Source of the DNA: Gemmatimonadota bacterium
GTDB taxonomy: Bacteria; Latescibacterota; UBA2968; UBA8231
Direction: 5' to 3'
Assembly (NCBI GenBank): GCA_028875335.1
Contig: JAPPEF010000255.1
Coordinates: forward strand, 1 to 23,938
DNA: 23,938 nt
The number at the start of each line of letters is the position of its first letter. The first letter of the stretch is position 1. Positions 7,159 to 15,896 of this stretch are shown one piece after another. A program made the translations under genes and the position numbers. Below the pieces are notes generated by a model. It saw only the letters and a program-made list of their open reading frames with translations. It was not told the origin of the DNA and searched no databases.

Positions 7159-8631
7159 ATGCTTCGTCCCGAACAAAATACCAGCTTGCGCCTCCAGCAA
7201 AAGATGGCACCGCAGCTCATTCAATCGCTGCGGCTGTTGCAGATGTCCACTTTGGATTTGACGCTAGAGGTCAAGCAGCAGCTCGAACTCAATCCCTTGC
7301 TTGAAGAGGCCGTCGAACTGCGCGAAGAAGAGGAAGCGGAACTGCGCGAGCGGGAGGAGAAGGGAATCAAGGAAGAGGAGGAACTGCCCGCGGACATGGA
7401 GGAGGTCGATTGGGACGCGCTGTTGGGCGACCAGTTCGACGCGGGTGCGTACAATAGCGAGCGCACGGAATACGATTCCAATTGGGAGACCGACCGCGAG
7501 CCGCAGGAAAACCGCATCACTGCCATGCCGCCCCTGTTAGAGCACCTGTACCATCAGCTAGGCGAGATTGGCGATTTAGGGCCGGAAGAGCGTGCCATTG
7601 CCGAGTACATCATCGGCAATATCGACGAGCGCGGTTACGTGGGTTGCTCGCTCGCCGAGATCGCCGAGGATCTACAAGCGGAAGTGGCTACGGTCGAAAA
7701 GGTGCTGCGCGTCATTCAGGCGTTCGATCCACCTGGGGTCGGCGCGCGCGACTTGCGCGAGTGTCTGATGATTCAGTTGAGTCAGCGCGACGACTCACTT
7801 AGCAAGTTGGCCTTGCAGGTGGTGCGCGATCACCTGGAGGACTTGACGCGGCGGCGTCTGCGCGACATAACCCGCGCTTTGAATATCTCCAACGAGAAGC
7901 TCAAAGAGGTTTTGCAGGTGATCGAGCGCTTACAGCCGCATCCGGGGCTGTTGGCGAGCAGCGACTACGACAAGCTTTTGACACTGGATACAGAGGTCGC
8001 GTACATCACGCCGGACCTAGTCGTCGAAAAGATTGGCGAGGAGTGGGTCGCGGCGCTGGCCGATGGGTCCATGCCGTCCTTAAGGATCAATTCTGAGTAT
8101 CAGCATCTGCTCAACAACTCCCGTGGCGACGGCGAGGACGCGGTCAAGGATTACGTGTCCAAGAATCTCAACGACGCCCGCTGGCTCATCAACGCCATCC
8201 ACCAGCGCCGCACGACCATGCTCAAGGTGGCCAATTACCTGTTGCAGGCGCAGTTGCCCTTTTTCGAGGAAGGGCCGACGCGGCTGCGGCCCATGGTCTT
8301 GCAGGACGTGGCTGACGCGGTGGGAATGCACGTATCGACGATTAGCCGCGTCAGCAACGGCAAGTACGTGCAGACGCCGCACGGGGTCTTTGAACTGAAG
8401 TACTTCTTCGACAACAAGCTCATTACGGATGAAGGCGAAGACGTGTCCGTGCGCTCGGTGAAGGAGAAAATTTCGCAGCTCGTCGCCGATGAGGACAAGG
8501 CCCGGCCGCTTTCGGACCAACAGATTGTCGAGGAGTTGAGCAAGGGCGGGCTGAAAATTGCACGGCGCACCATAGCCAAATACCGCGATCAGCTAAAAAT
8601 TCCTTCGCAGCGTTACCGGAGAGAGCTGTAG
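7159..8631 (+). CDS. rpoN: RNA polymerase sigma-54 factor RpoN
   Basis: Sigma-54 directs RNA polymerase to -24/-12 promoters and needs AAA+ activators to open DNA. The 490-aa protein shows all regions in order. Gln/Leu-rich region I (about residues 1-50, SLRLQQKMAPQLIQSLRLLQ) contacts activators. A strongly acidic region II (about 52-120) is rich in Glu. A core-binding domain follows, then the helix-turn-helix around MHVSTISRVSNGKYVQTP. The RpoN box is ARRTIAKYRDQLKIPSQRYR at the C-terminus. The ATG start is preceded by AT-rich sequence without a ribosome site. The lptA/lptB-rpoN order is the same as in proteobacteria. No clear -24/-12 promoter was found in this window. Confidence 0.97.
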   Translation: MLRPEQNTSLRLQQKMAPQLIQSLRLLQMSTLDLTLEVKQQLELNPLLEEAVELREEEEAELREREEKGIKEEEELPADMEEVDWDALLGDQFDAGAYNSERTEYDSNWETDREPQENRITAMPPLLEHLYHQLGEIGDLGPEERAIAEYIIGNIDERGYVGCSLAEIAEDLQAEVATVEKVLRVIQAFDPPGVGARDLRECLMIQLSQRDDSLSKLALQVVRDHLEDLTRRRLRDITRALNISNEKLKEVLQVIERLQPHPGLLASSDYDKLLTLDTEVAYITPDLVVEKIGEEWVAALADGSMPSLRINSEYQHLLNNSRGDGEDAVKDYVSKNLNDARWLINAIHQRRTTMLKVANYLLQAQLPFFEEGPTRLRPMVLQDVADAVGMHVSTISRVSNGKYVQTPHGVFELKYFFDNKLITDEGEDVSVRSVKEKISQLVADEDKARPLSDQQIVEELSKGGLKIARRTIAKYRDQLKIPSQRYRREL

Positions 8632-8641
8632 GCGCGTCTTT

Positions 8642-8776
8642 CTACGCACTGCCTTCCTTCTGCCCGACGATCAACAAATGCGCGGGCATTTTCTTCAGCC
8701 ACTGTTCGTCTTCGATTTGCTCTCCGTATTCGACGACTTCGACGATTAGGCAGCCGCCAGCGATGGCGGCCTGCAT
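8642..8776 (-). pseudogene. Short open frame, possible 3' remnant of a methyltransferase-like gene
   Basis: The 44 codons on the minus strand start at an ATG and end at TAG. The frame is closed by a TAA 24 bases upstream of the ATG. The sequence includes CLIVEVVEYGEQIEDEQWL and ends with MPAHLLIVGQKEGSA. This looks like the last strand-helix-strand of a class I SAM-dependent methyltransferase, a part that should follow about 200 missing residues. No motif I or other catalytic part is recognisable upstream, so it reads as a decayed gene end between rpoN and the LptE-like gene. The family assignment is from memory of such C-termini and is uncertain. It could also be a genuine small ORF. Confidence 0.3.
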
Positions 8777-8876
8777 CTTTAGCTGAGGTGCCAGTCGCCG
8801 TTATCGCGGAGTCAATCGGAAGATTGGCGACAAAAATCCACTGCACAGTAACACCCCGCACCGCTGGCGGTGTTTA

Positions 8877-8903
8877 AGTAATACATCGCCAGATGGTATT
8901 ACT
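8877..8903 (+). promoter_or_regulatory. Leader hairpin directly before the LptE-like gene
   Basis: AGTAATACATC pairs with GATGGTATTACT (11 bp, one bulged G) around a GCCA loop. The structure ends one base before the in-frame GTG at 8904 and six bases before the AAGGAG ribosome site at 8909-8914. It is probably an mRNA leader structure or a protein-binding palindrome. A second, imperfect inverted repeat (AACACC...GGTGTT, 8850-8874) sits just upstream. Confidence 0.45.
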
Positions 8904-8921
8904 GTGAGAAGGAGACCTTCC

Positions 8922-9374
8922 TTGGCAAGACTTCTGCTAGCTCTCTTTTTAGCCAGTGGCTGCTACCACGGACCCTACAGAGGCATCTTAGGCGGCGGCA
9001 TTGACACCATCGCCATCCCCTTTGTGGGCAACCAGACGGCCGAATACGCCGCTGCCGATAGCCTGATACAAGCCACAGTCGTGGCATTCCGAGAGGACGG
9101 GCAGTTGCGCTTGGCCGACGAGGGAGGGGCTGACGCCATCCTCTTGCTAGATATCCTCTCCGTTGATGATCGCATCCACTGGGATAGGTTACTGGGTCAA
9201 TACCAGTTTTCTATGGTGGTCTCCGTCGAGATAAAATCCTTTGAGGGGGTGGTGCTGCTGAGGCAATACGAGTCGGTAGGGCGGGGAACGTATGAAGCCG
9301 ACGACGAGCGAGACAAAGCTATAGGCAAGGCCGCGAGAATGGTGGCCGCAGACATTGTTGGCCGCGCGCAATGA
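8922..9374 (+). CDS. lptE: LptE-like outer-membrane lipoprotein
   Basis: LptE is the outer-membrane lipoprotein that plugs the LptD barrel and helps insert LPS. The 150-aa protein begins with a lipoprotein signal, MARLLLALFLASGC, whose lipobox Cys is residue 14. The family pattern follows: DTIAIPFVGNQTAEYAAADSLIQATV, REDGQLRLADEGGADAILLLDIL, then strands with RLLGQYQFSMVVSVEIKSF, and a C-terminal helix DERDKAIGKAARMVAADIV. TTG 8922 was chosen because AAGGAG lies seven bases upstream. GTG 8904 is in frame, adds MRRRPS and gives a more usual signal length, but lacks a ribosome site and abuts a hairpin. It follows the lptB-rpoN block, which fits an LPS role. It converges with the next gene, with a 36-base gap. 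Confidence 0.78.
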   Translation: MARLLLALFLASGCYHGPYRGILGGGIDTIAIPFVGNQTAEYAAADSLIQATVVAFREDGQLRLADEGGADAILLLDILSVDDRIHWDRLLGQYQFSMVVSVEIKSFEGVVLLRQYESVGRGTYEADDERDKAIGKAARMVAADIVGRAQ

Positions 9375-9410
9375 ATACAAAGCCCAAAAGGCCCGATTCG
9401 CTTGGTGTCG

Positions 9411-12203
9411 TTATCTCAGCAGGATGAGCTTGCGCGTCAAAACGCCCTCGGCTGACACCAGCCGATATAGATAGACGCCGCTGGCCAACGGGCGGCCCTC
9501 GCTGTCGCGGCCATCCCAAGCTAGCCGGTGGAGACCCGCTTGCTGCAGCCCCGTACTCAAGACCGCGACTCGTTGCCCCGACAGCGTGAAGACCTCTAAG
9601 CGCATCGGACCGGGGGTGAGCAGAAAGTAGGAGAGCACGGTCTGGCTGTTGAATGGATTGGGCGCGTTCTGATACAATTGCGCGCCTTCCGGCAGGCCGA
9701 TTAGCTCCTGTGCCAGCGCGAAGAGCTGGTCTCGCTCCGACTCGTCAGCCGCCTCGGCGAAGAGGAAGAAGTCGGCGAAATCCACCGTGCCGTTGGCGTC
9801 GAGATCAAAGCGGAGGTCGCTGCTGCCGAAGGCATCGGCGAACAGGGAAAAGTCCGTGAGTGTATCGTTGATGATCGTGGCGATAGGGGGTCTTCCTAAC
9901 GCATTAAAGATTTCTGGAACAAGCCCATCAACAGAAACCAGAACCATGTTGGTTCCTGGGTCTGGACCAAGTGTGAGCGCACTCTGTGCCCGGCCGTTGG
10001 TATCGGTGGTTGTATTGTCAACCGTTAGCGTTCCATCGCCTCGGGTAACAGTAAATGTGACCGAAACACCTTGTAGGGGAGCACCATGCTGATCTCTGAC
10101 TTCGACGATCAATGGATTGGCTAATGGCTCGTTAGTCGCCCCTTGCTGATCATCGCCTGATATTTTCACGATCATCTGCGGTCGGGGCTGTGTCCGCTTG
10201 GATAGATCCCATACCTTGACTGTGCCGTCGAATGAAGCCGAAGCGAGCAGTGATCCATCGGGAGCAAAAGACATCGAAGGAACCCAATCCGTATGCCCAA
10301 CCAGCGTCTCGACCCTTCCGCCGGTGGCGACGTCCAATACGCGAACCGTGCCGTTGAATGAAGTCGAAGCGATCAGCGACCCGTCGGGGGCAAAGACCAT
10401 TGAAGAGCTCCACTCTGTAAACCTACCCCGCGTTTCGATCATTTCGCCGGAGGCGACATCCCATACGCGAACCGTGCCTTCAAGTGGGTCGAATGTCAGC
10501 AGGGTACCATCGGGAGCAAAGGCCACCGCGTGGACCCACCAGCCCGGATGCTCAACTAGCGTCTCAACCATTTCGCCGGTGGCGACGTTCCATACCTTGA
10601 CTGTGCCGTCGGATGAGGACGAAGCGATCAGCGACCCATCGGGAGCAAAGGCCACCGATTCGACCCAATCCGTATGTCCAATCAGCGTCTCTACATTTTC
10701 GCCGGTTTCTATGTCCCACACGAAGACTCGACCGTCCCCTGCCCCAGCAGTGAGCAGGGTGCCGTCCGGGGAAAAGGCCACCGCACGGGCTCTATCCCTG
10801 TGTATAGCTAACGTCTCTACATTTTCGCCGGTTTCTATGTCCCACACGAAGACTCGACCGTCGGATGAACCCGAAGCGAGTAGGGTGCCGTCCGGGGAAA
10901 AGGCCACCGCGAGAATTCCCGTATGCCCAACCAGCGTTGCGACCATTTCGCCAGTAGCGACATCCCACACGAAGGTCCGGCCGTTCACTGTCCCTGAAGC
11001 GATCAGCGACCCGTCGGGAGAAAAGGCTACTGCAGCAACTCCATACATATGCTCAAGCGTGGCGATATCGCTGCTCACCGTCGCGACATCCCATAGCGTA
11101 AAAAACCTCCAAGTAGAATTTCCGTTAGTATCAACCACATATACAGAAATCGGATGTACAATAGGCTCGGAAAGACTCGTGCTTATAGCAGAAGGAATGA
11201 CGCCGTCGTAATCGAATGTAACGACGACTTCTTTTTCACCCGCGAATCCACGCCACGCCTTTACTTCATAATGTCCGGCAGCGAAATGTGGTGGTACTGT
11301 TTGAGCGAACAGGATCGCCTGATGAAGTCCCCCTGAATCACTGACTTTGAGTTGGACCTGGACGCTCTTTGCATCTGTCGGATAGGTCTGCGGCGAAATG
11401 AGTTCGATGGTTGGCTGCCGTCTCCTTGCTGCATTGACATTGGGATTGAAGTAAGGATGCACGGCCAAAAATTCGGCATTACACATAGATAGAGCGTTCG
11501 GTTGACGACCGTATGACATGATGTACCCATCGTCGCGGAAGTCGTGCTGCAATCCGAAGGCATGGCCAAGCTCATGTGCAGTCACGACCCAACCACGTTC
11601 GCTCGGAACTAAGGCGGTTTCGCTCGGAAATAAGACGAATCCGCCATTCCACCGATTTGTTCCCACGCCACCCGCCCTCCTGCCCCTCATACCTATACCT
11701 GCTATCCAACTAATGTCAGCAACGATCAAGTAAATGTTCTCCTCGATATCAAACGACTGTTCAACCTCGTCTAGCACAGTACTGACTGTGTCGTCAAAAT
11801 AGTGGGTTTGCGGATATTGACCATCCACGCGATGAACTAGCGGTTCGCCCTCGGTATCGGTTTCAAAGCGGAAGGTTTTGTTCCCATGGCCATGCGCCTG
11901 CATCTGCTCGGCATAAAAGGTCTGAACTTGGCCAATCGTCGTTTTCATCGAATTAATCACAGACGCGCGAAACGGGCGGTCGTTAGGCAAGAAGTAAATC
12001 ATCCGCACTGTGCGGGGTTCGCCAACGTCCAAACCAGCCGGCTTGCCAGCGGCATAGGTAGTGCCGCGTTCCCGCTCGTAATCGAAGGGCAAACAGAAAT
12101 GCACTTCATCCGACGAAGAGGGAGAAGCATAGCTGACGGTCGCCGACGCGAGGAAAAGGCCTAGCGACGCGAAAAAGGCGAGCGGAAAAATGGGATTTTT
12201 CAC
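9411..12203 (-). CDS. Secreted metzincin protease with WD40 propeller, Big, dockerin-like and C-terminal sorting domains (copy 1)
   Basis: This exported protein of about 930 aa is probably surface-attached or secreted. The signal peptide (MKNPIFPLAFFASLGLFLASA...) precedes a zinc protease domain. The zinc motif is HELGHAFGLQH (210-220), followed by D and a Met-turn YIMSYG, as in metzincins. About residues 382-669 hold seven WD40 blades with the repeated AFSPDGSLIAS / VWDVATGE pattern, enough for a closed propeller. Next come a Big-1-like Ig domain (VEVRDQHGAPLQGVSVTFTV), a dockerin-like calcium segment (DLDANGTVDFADFFLF), and a C-terminal module (YQNAPNPFN ... ASGVYLYRL ... RKLILLR) like FlgD-Ig/T9SS type A sorting domains. 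GTG 12203 was chosen for its AGAGGG site and the signal peptide; the frame is open to 12332. The substrate is unknown. Confidence 0.88.
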   Translation of the reverse strand: MKNPIFPLAFFASLGLFLASATVSYASPSSSDEVHFCLPFDYERERGTTYAAGKPAGLDVGEPRTVRMIYFLPNDRPFRASVINSMKTTIGQVQTFYAEQMQAHGHGNKTFRFETDTEGEPLVHRVDGQYPQTHYFDDTVSTVLDEVEQSFDIEENIYLIVADISWIAGIGMRGRRAGGVGTNRWNGGFVLFPSETALVPSERGWVVTAHELGHAFGLQHDFRDDGYIMSYGRQPNALSMCNAEFLAVHPYFNPNVNAARRRQPTIELISPQTYPTDAKSVQVQLKVSDSGGLHQAILFAQTVPPHFAAGHYEVKAWRGFAGEKEVVVTFDYDGVIPSAISTSLSEPIVHPISVYVVDTNGNSTWRFFTLWDVATVSSDIATLEHMYGVAAVAFSPDGSLIASGTVNGRTFVWDVATGEMVATLVGHTGILAVAFSPDGTLLASGSSDGRVFVWDIETGENVETLAIHRDRARAVAFSPDGTLLTAGAGDGRVFVWDIETGENVETLIGHTDWVESVAFAPDGSLIASSSSDGTVKVWNVATGEMVETLVEHPGWWVHAVAFAPDGTLLTFDPLEGTVRVWDVASGEMIETRGRFTEWSSSMVFAPDGSLIASTSFNGTVRVLDVATGGRVETLVGHTDWVPSMSFAPDGSLLASASFDGTVKVWDLSKRTQPRPQMIVKISGDDQQGATNEPLANPLIVEVRDQHGAPLQGVSVTFTVTRGDGTLTVDNTTTDTNGRAQSALTLGPDPGTNMVLVSVDGLVPEIFNALGRPPIATIINDTLTDFSLFADAFGSSDLRFDLDANGTVDFADFFLFAEAADESERDQLFALAQELIGLPEGAQLYQNAPNPFNSQTVLSYFLLTPGPMRLEVFTLSGQRVAVLSTGLQQAGLHRLAWDGRDSEGRPLASGVYLYRLVSAEGVLTRKLILLR
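10686..10736 (-). repeat. 51-base exact repeat inside WD40 blades of copy 1 (unit a)
   Basis: Identical to 10812-10862, exactly 126 bases (42 codons, one blade) away. Both encode the FVWDIETGENVET strand. A further 29-base identity follows the same spacing (10756-10784 and 10882-10910), so blades 2 and 3 look recently duplicated. Confidence 0.9.
10812..10862 (-). repeat. 51-base exact repeat inside WD40 blades of copy 1 (unit b)
   Basis: Partner of 10686-10736. The bases just outside the match differ, so the identity is confined to one part of the blade. Confidence 0.9.
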
Positions 12204-12250
12204 CGGTTGACGCCCTCTTTTTACGAGTGATGCCTGTGTAAGGATGGCCT

Positions 12251-12301
12251 CCACCGGCTCGCCCATTTGGCTCGTCGACTTCCAAGGGGGCGAGCCGGTG
12301 G
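12251..12301. repeat. Inverted repeat upstream of protease-WD40 copy 1
   Basis: CCACCGGCTCGCCC (12251-12264) and its exact complement at 12288-12301 are separated by 23 bases, with an inner TTGG/CCAA pairing that lengthens the stem. No T run follows on either strand. It lies in the 229-base spacer between brnA and copy 1. A weaker hairpin (CTCCC/GGGAG, 12326-12339) is next to it. It could be a leader structure, a bidirectional transcription stop or the scar of a small element. Confidence 0.6.
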
Positions 12302-12432
12302 GCTTTGGTGGCTCTTGTGCAGACTCTCCCAAGGGGGAGTGGTTCCTGGAGCTCCCCTACGGGACTACTGGATAGTTAGATGTAGCCGATATTAAGCCGT
12401 TAGAACCTACTTAGTTGGAGTGAAAAATTGCC

Positions 12433-12952
<520 letters not shown>

Positions 12953-13004
12953 TTATTAATCCCTTATATCGTATCTGTCTTCAATGAACGCTGTACCGGC
13001 GGGA

Positions 13005-13033
13005 ATTATAGGGATGGCCGCGACTTAGTGCAA
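13005..13033 (-). promoter_or_regulatory. Candidate promoter of brnTA
   Basis: A perfect -10 TATAAT (13005-13010) lies 17 bases from a weak -35 TTGCAC (13028-13033) on the minus strand. This predicts a transcript start near 12998 and a leader of about 46 bases before the TTG start of brnT. Confidence 0.5.
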
Positions 13034-13082
13034 TCGTCCCGCGCCGCTCCTCTCGTTTCTTCTACCACTCGGTGGAAGTGTT

Positions 13083-15851
13083 CCAAAAGGCCAATTCGCT
13101 TGGTGTCGTTACCGCAGCAGGATGAGCTTGCGCGTCAAAACGCCCTCGGCCGACACCAGCCGATACAGATAGACGCCGCTGGCCAACGGGCGGCCCTCAC
13201 TGTCGCGGCCATCCCAAGCTAGCCGGTGGAGACCCGCTTGCTGCAGCCCCGTACTCAAGACCGCGACTCGTTGCCCCGACAGCGTGAAGACCTCTAAGCG
13301 CATCGGACCGGGGGTGAGCAGAAAGTAGGAGAGCACGGTCTGGCTGTTGAATGGATTGGGCGCGTTCTGATACAATTGCGCGCCTTCCGGCAGGCCGATT
13401 AGCTCCTGTGCCAGCGCGAAGAGTTGGTCCCGCTCCGACTCGTCAGCCGCCTCAGTGAAGAGGAAGAAGTCGGCGAAATCCACCGTGCCGTTGGCGTCGA
13501 GATCAAAGCGAAGGTCGCTGCTACCGAAGGCCTCGGCAAACAGGGAAAAGTCCGCGAGTGTATCGTTGATAAGCGTGGCGATGGACGGCCTTCCTAACGC
13601 ATTAAAGGTTTCCGCAACAAGCCCAGTGACAGAAACCAGGACTATGTTGGTTCCCGGATTTGGACCGAGTGTGAGCGCACTCTGTGCCTGACCGTTGGCA
13701 TCGGTGGTTGTATTGTCAACTGTTAGCGTTCCATCGCCTCGGGTAACAGTAAATGCGACCGGAACATCTTGTAGGGGAGCACCGTGTTGATCTCTGACTT
13801 CGACGATCAATGGATTGGCTAATGGCTCGTTAGTCGCCCCTTGCTGATGATCGCCTGAGATTTTCACGAGTGTCTGCGGACGGGGCTGTGTCCACTTCCA
13901 CTTAGATATATCCCATACCTTGACTGTGCCGTCGGATGAAGCCGAAGCAATCAGCGATCCATCGGGAGCAAAGGCCACCGATTGGACCCAATCCGTATGC
14001 CCAACCAGCGTTTCGACCGTTTCTCCGGTTTCGACGTCCCATACCTTGACTGTGCCGCCGAATGAATCCGCAGCGATCAGGGAGCCGTCGGGAGAAAAGA
14101 TCATTGAAGAGCTCCACTCTGTAAATCTACCTCGCGTTTCGACCATTTCGCCGGTTTCGACATCCCATACGCGAACCGTGCCTCCGAGTGGGTCGAAAGT
14201 CAGCAGGGAGCCGTCGGGAGCAAAGGCTACTGGATAGATCCACCACCACCGGTCCGTATGTTCAACCAGTGTTTTGACCCTTTCTCCGGTTTCGACGTCC
14301 CATACCTTGACTGTGCCGTCGGATGAAGCCGAGGCGAGCAGGGAGCCGTCTGGAGAAAAGGCCACCGATTCGACCCAATCCGTATGCCCAATCAGCGTTT
14401 CGACTCTTTCACCGACAGCAACGTCCCATAAGAAAATTCGACCGTCCCTTGTCCCAACAGCGAGCAGGGATCCGTCCGGAGAAAATGATAGCGAATGGAT
14501 CCCATCCGTATGCCCCGCTATCGCCTCAACTCTTTCGCCGGTTTCGACGTCCCATACAAATATTCTACTACTACCGAATAAACTCCAAGCCAGTAGGGTG
14601 CTGTCTGGGGAAAACGAAAGCGAAATAATGTCGTCCTGCCCCGCTATCGTCTCGACCTTTTCTCCGGTTCCGACGTCCCACACGAAGATTGTACCGTTAC
14701 TTGCCCCGGAAGCTAGCAGGGTGCCGTCCGGGGAAAACGACACCGAACGGACCCCCGCCGTATGTTCAAACGTGGCGATATTACTGTGCTCCGCCGCGAT
14801 ATCCCATAGCGCAAAATATCTTTGGGCAACATTTCCCTCAGTATCAACTACAGAGACAGAAATTGAATGTATAGTAGGATTGGAAAGACTCATGCTTGTA
14901 ACAGACGGAATGACGCCGTCGTAATCGAATGTAATGATCGCTTCTTTTTCTCCCTCCAATTCACGACACTCCTTTATTTGATGATGCGCGAACAGGATCA
15001 CCTGATGAAGCCCCCCTGAATCGCCGACTTTGAGTTGGATAGGAACGCTCTTTGCACCTGTCGGATAGCTCTGCGGCGAAATGAGTTCGATGGTTGGCCG
15101 CCGGGTCTCTGCTGTATTGGAATTGAAATAGGGATGCACGGACAAAAATTTGGCGCTGCACGTAGCTAGAGCGTGCGGTTGACGGCCGTACGACATGATG
15201 TACGCATCGTCGCGGAAGTCGTGCCACAGTCCAAAGGCATGGCCAAGCTCATGTGCGGTCACGATCCAACCGCGTTCGCTCGGAACTAAGATGGATTCGC
15301 TCGGAACTAAGGCATATCCTCCATTTCTCCAACCCCCTCCTACTCCACCTATCCTCGAACCTCTTAGACCAATACCTGCTATCCAACTAATGTCAGCAAC
15401 GATGAGATAGACGTTTTCGCTGACATCAAACTCCTGTTCAACCTCGTCTAGCACAGTATCGAGTGTGTCGTCAAAATAGTGGATTTGCGGGTATTGACCA
15501 TCCACGCGGTGAACGAGTGGTTCGCCCTCGGCATCGGTTTCAAAGCGGAAGGTTTTGTTTCCATGGCCATGCGCCTGCATCTGCTCGGCATAAAAGGTCT
15601 GAACTTGGCCAATCGTCGTTTTCATCGAATTAATCACAGACGCGCGAAACGGGCGGTCGTTAGGCAAGAAGTAAATCATCCGCACTGTGCGGGGTTCGCC
15701 AACGTCCAAACCAGTCGGCTTGCCAGCGGCATAGGTAGTGCCGCGCTCGCGCTCGTAATCGAAGGGCAAACAGAAAGGCTCCTCATCCGACAAGGGAGAA
15801 GCATAGCTGACGACCGCCGACGCGAGAAAAAGGCCGAGCGACGCGAAAAAG
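13083..15851 (-). repeat. Long direct repeat, copy 2 (protease-WD40 gene)
   Basis: Partner of 9384-12177 in the same orientation. The roughly 900 bases between the two copies hold brnTA, the inverted repeat at 12251-12301 and non-homologous spacer. Confidence 0.85.
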
Positions 15852-15868
15852 TACGGGACTGCTGGCAT
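13109..15868 (-). CDS. Secreted metzincin protease with WD40 propeller, Big, dockerin-like and C-terminal sorting domains (copy 2)
   Basis: This 919-aa paralogue of the gene at 9411-12203 has the same domain order. It has a zinc motif HELGHAFGLWH (206-216) with Met-turn YIMSYG and seven WD40 blades (about 365-658). A Big-type Ig domain, DLDANGTVDFADFFLF and the same C-terminal sorting module with RKLILLR follow. The last roughly 150 residues are almost identical to copy 1, as is much of the protease domain. Blades 1-3 differ most. Its N-terminus (MPAVPYFFASLGLFLASAVV) keeps the hydrophobic core but lacks the basic residues seen in copy 1, and no ribosome site precedes the ATG. It lies only 28 bases after the LarA-like gene on the same strand, so it may depend on read-through. 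Confidence 0.88.
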   Translation of the reverse strand: MPAVPYFFASLGLFLASAVVSYASPLSDEEPFCLPFDYERERGTTYAAGKPTGLDVGEPRTVRMIYFLPNDRPFRASVINSMKTTIGQVQTFYAEQMQAHGHGNKTFRFETDAEGEPLVHRVDGQYPQIHYFDDTLDTVLDEVEQEFDVSENVYLIVADISWIAGIGLRGSRIGGVGGGWRNGGYALVPSESILVPSERGWIVTAHELGHAFGLWHDFRDDAYIMSYGRQPHALATCSAKFLSVHPYFNSNTAETRRPTIELISPQSYPTGAKSVPIQLKVGDSGGLHQVILFAHHQIKECRELEGEKEAIITFDYDGVIPSVTSMSLSNPTIHSISVSVVDTEGNVAQRYFALWDIAAEHSNIATFEHTAGVRSVSFSPDGTLLASGASNGTIFVWDVGTGEKVETIAGQDDIISLSFSPDSTLLAWSLFGSSRIFVWDVETGERVEAIAGHTDGIHSLSFSPDGSLLAVGTRDGRIFLWDVAVGERVETLIGHTDWVESVAFSPDGSLLASASSDGTVKVWDVETGERVKTLVEHTDRWWWIYPVAFAPDGSLLTFDPLGGTVRVWDVETGEMVETRGRFTEWSSSMIFSPDGSLIAADSFGGTVKVWDVETGETVETLVGHTDWVQSVAFAPDGSLIASASSDGTVKVWDISKWKWTQPRPQTLVKISGDHQQGATNEPLANPLIVEVRDQHGAPLQDVPVAFTVTRGDGTLTVDNTTTDANGQAQSALTLGPNPGTNIVLVSVTGLVAETFNALGRPSIATLINDTLADFSLFAEAFGSSDLRFDLDANGTVDFADFFLFTEAADESERDQLFALAQELIGLPEGAQLYQNAPNPFNSQTVLSYFLLTPGPMRLEVFTLSGQRVAVLSTGLQQAGLHRLAWDGRDSEGRPLASGVYLYRLVSAEGVLTRKLILLR

Positions 15869-15896
15869 GTAGGGGATTGCTTGTAACCGCTAAAAA

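Larger units (their letters stand above)
9384..12177 (-). repeat. Long direct repeat, copy 1 (protease-WD40 gene)
   Basis: This segment is homologous to 13083-15851. Homology starts at CCAAAAGGCC about 27 bases past the stop codon and ends inside the signal-peptide codons at GCGACGCGAAAAAG. Similarity is near-complete over the ends and much lower across the WD40 blades. Confidence 0.85.

Noticed and set aside
8780..8800. TGGCAC word on the minus strand as a sigma-54 promoter
   Set aside because: The downstream GC element is not at the right distance, and no gene start follows suitably.
10200..11060. Regularly spaced repeats that could suggest a CRISPR array
   Set aside because: The period is about 126 bases, the repeats are imperfect and in frame, and they encode WD40 blades.
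10198..11211. Long plus-strand open frame of 337 codons with a repeated Ser/Thr/Pro-rich pattern
   Set aside because: It is the antisense shadow of the WD40 blades. Its 42-codon repetition comes from the blade repeats, and it has no ribosome site or domain.
12204..12332. Longer N-terminus for protease-WD40 copy 1 starting at 12332
   Set aside because: It would bury the signal peptide about 43 residues inside the protein and include the inverted repeat. GTG 12203 has a ribosome site and gives a normal signal.
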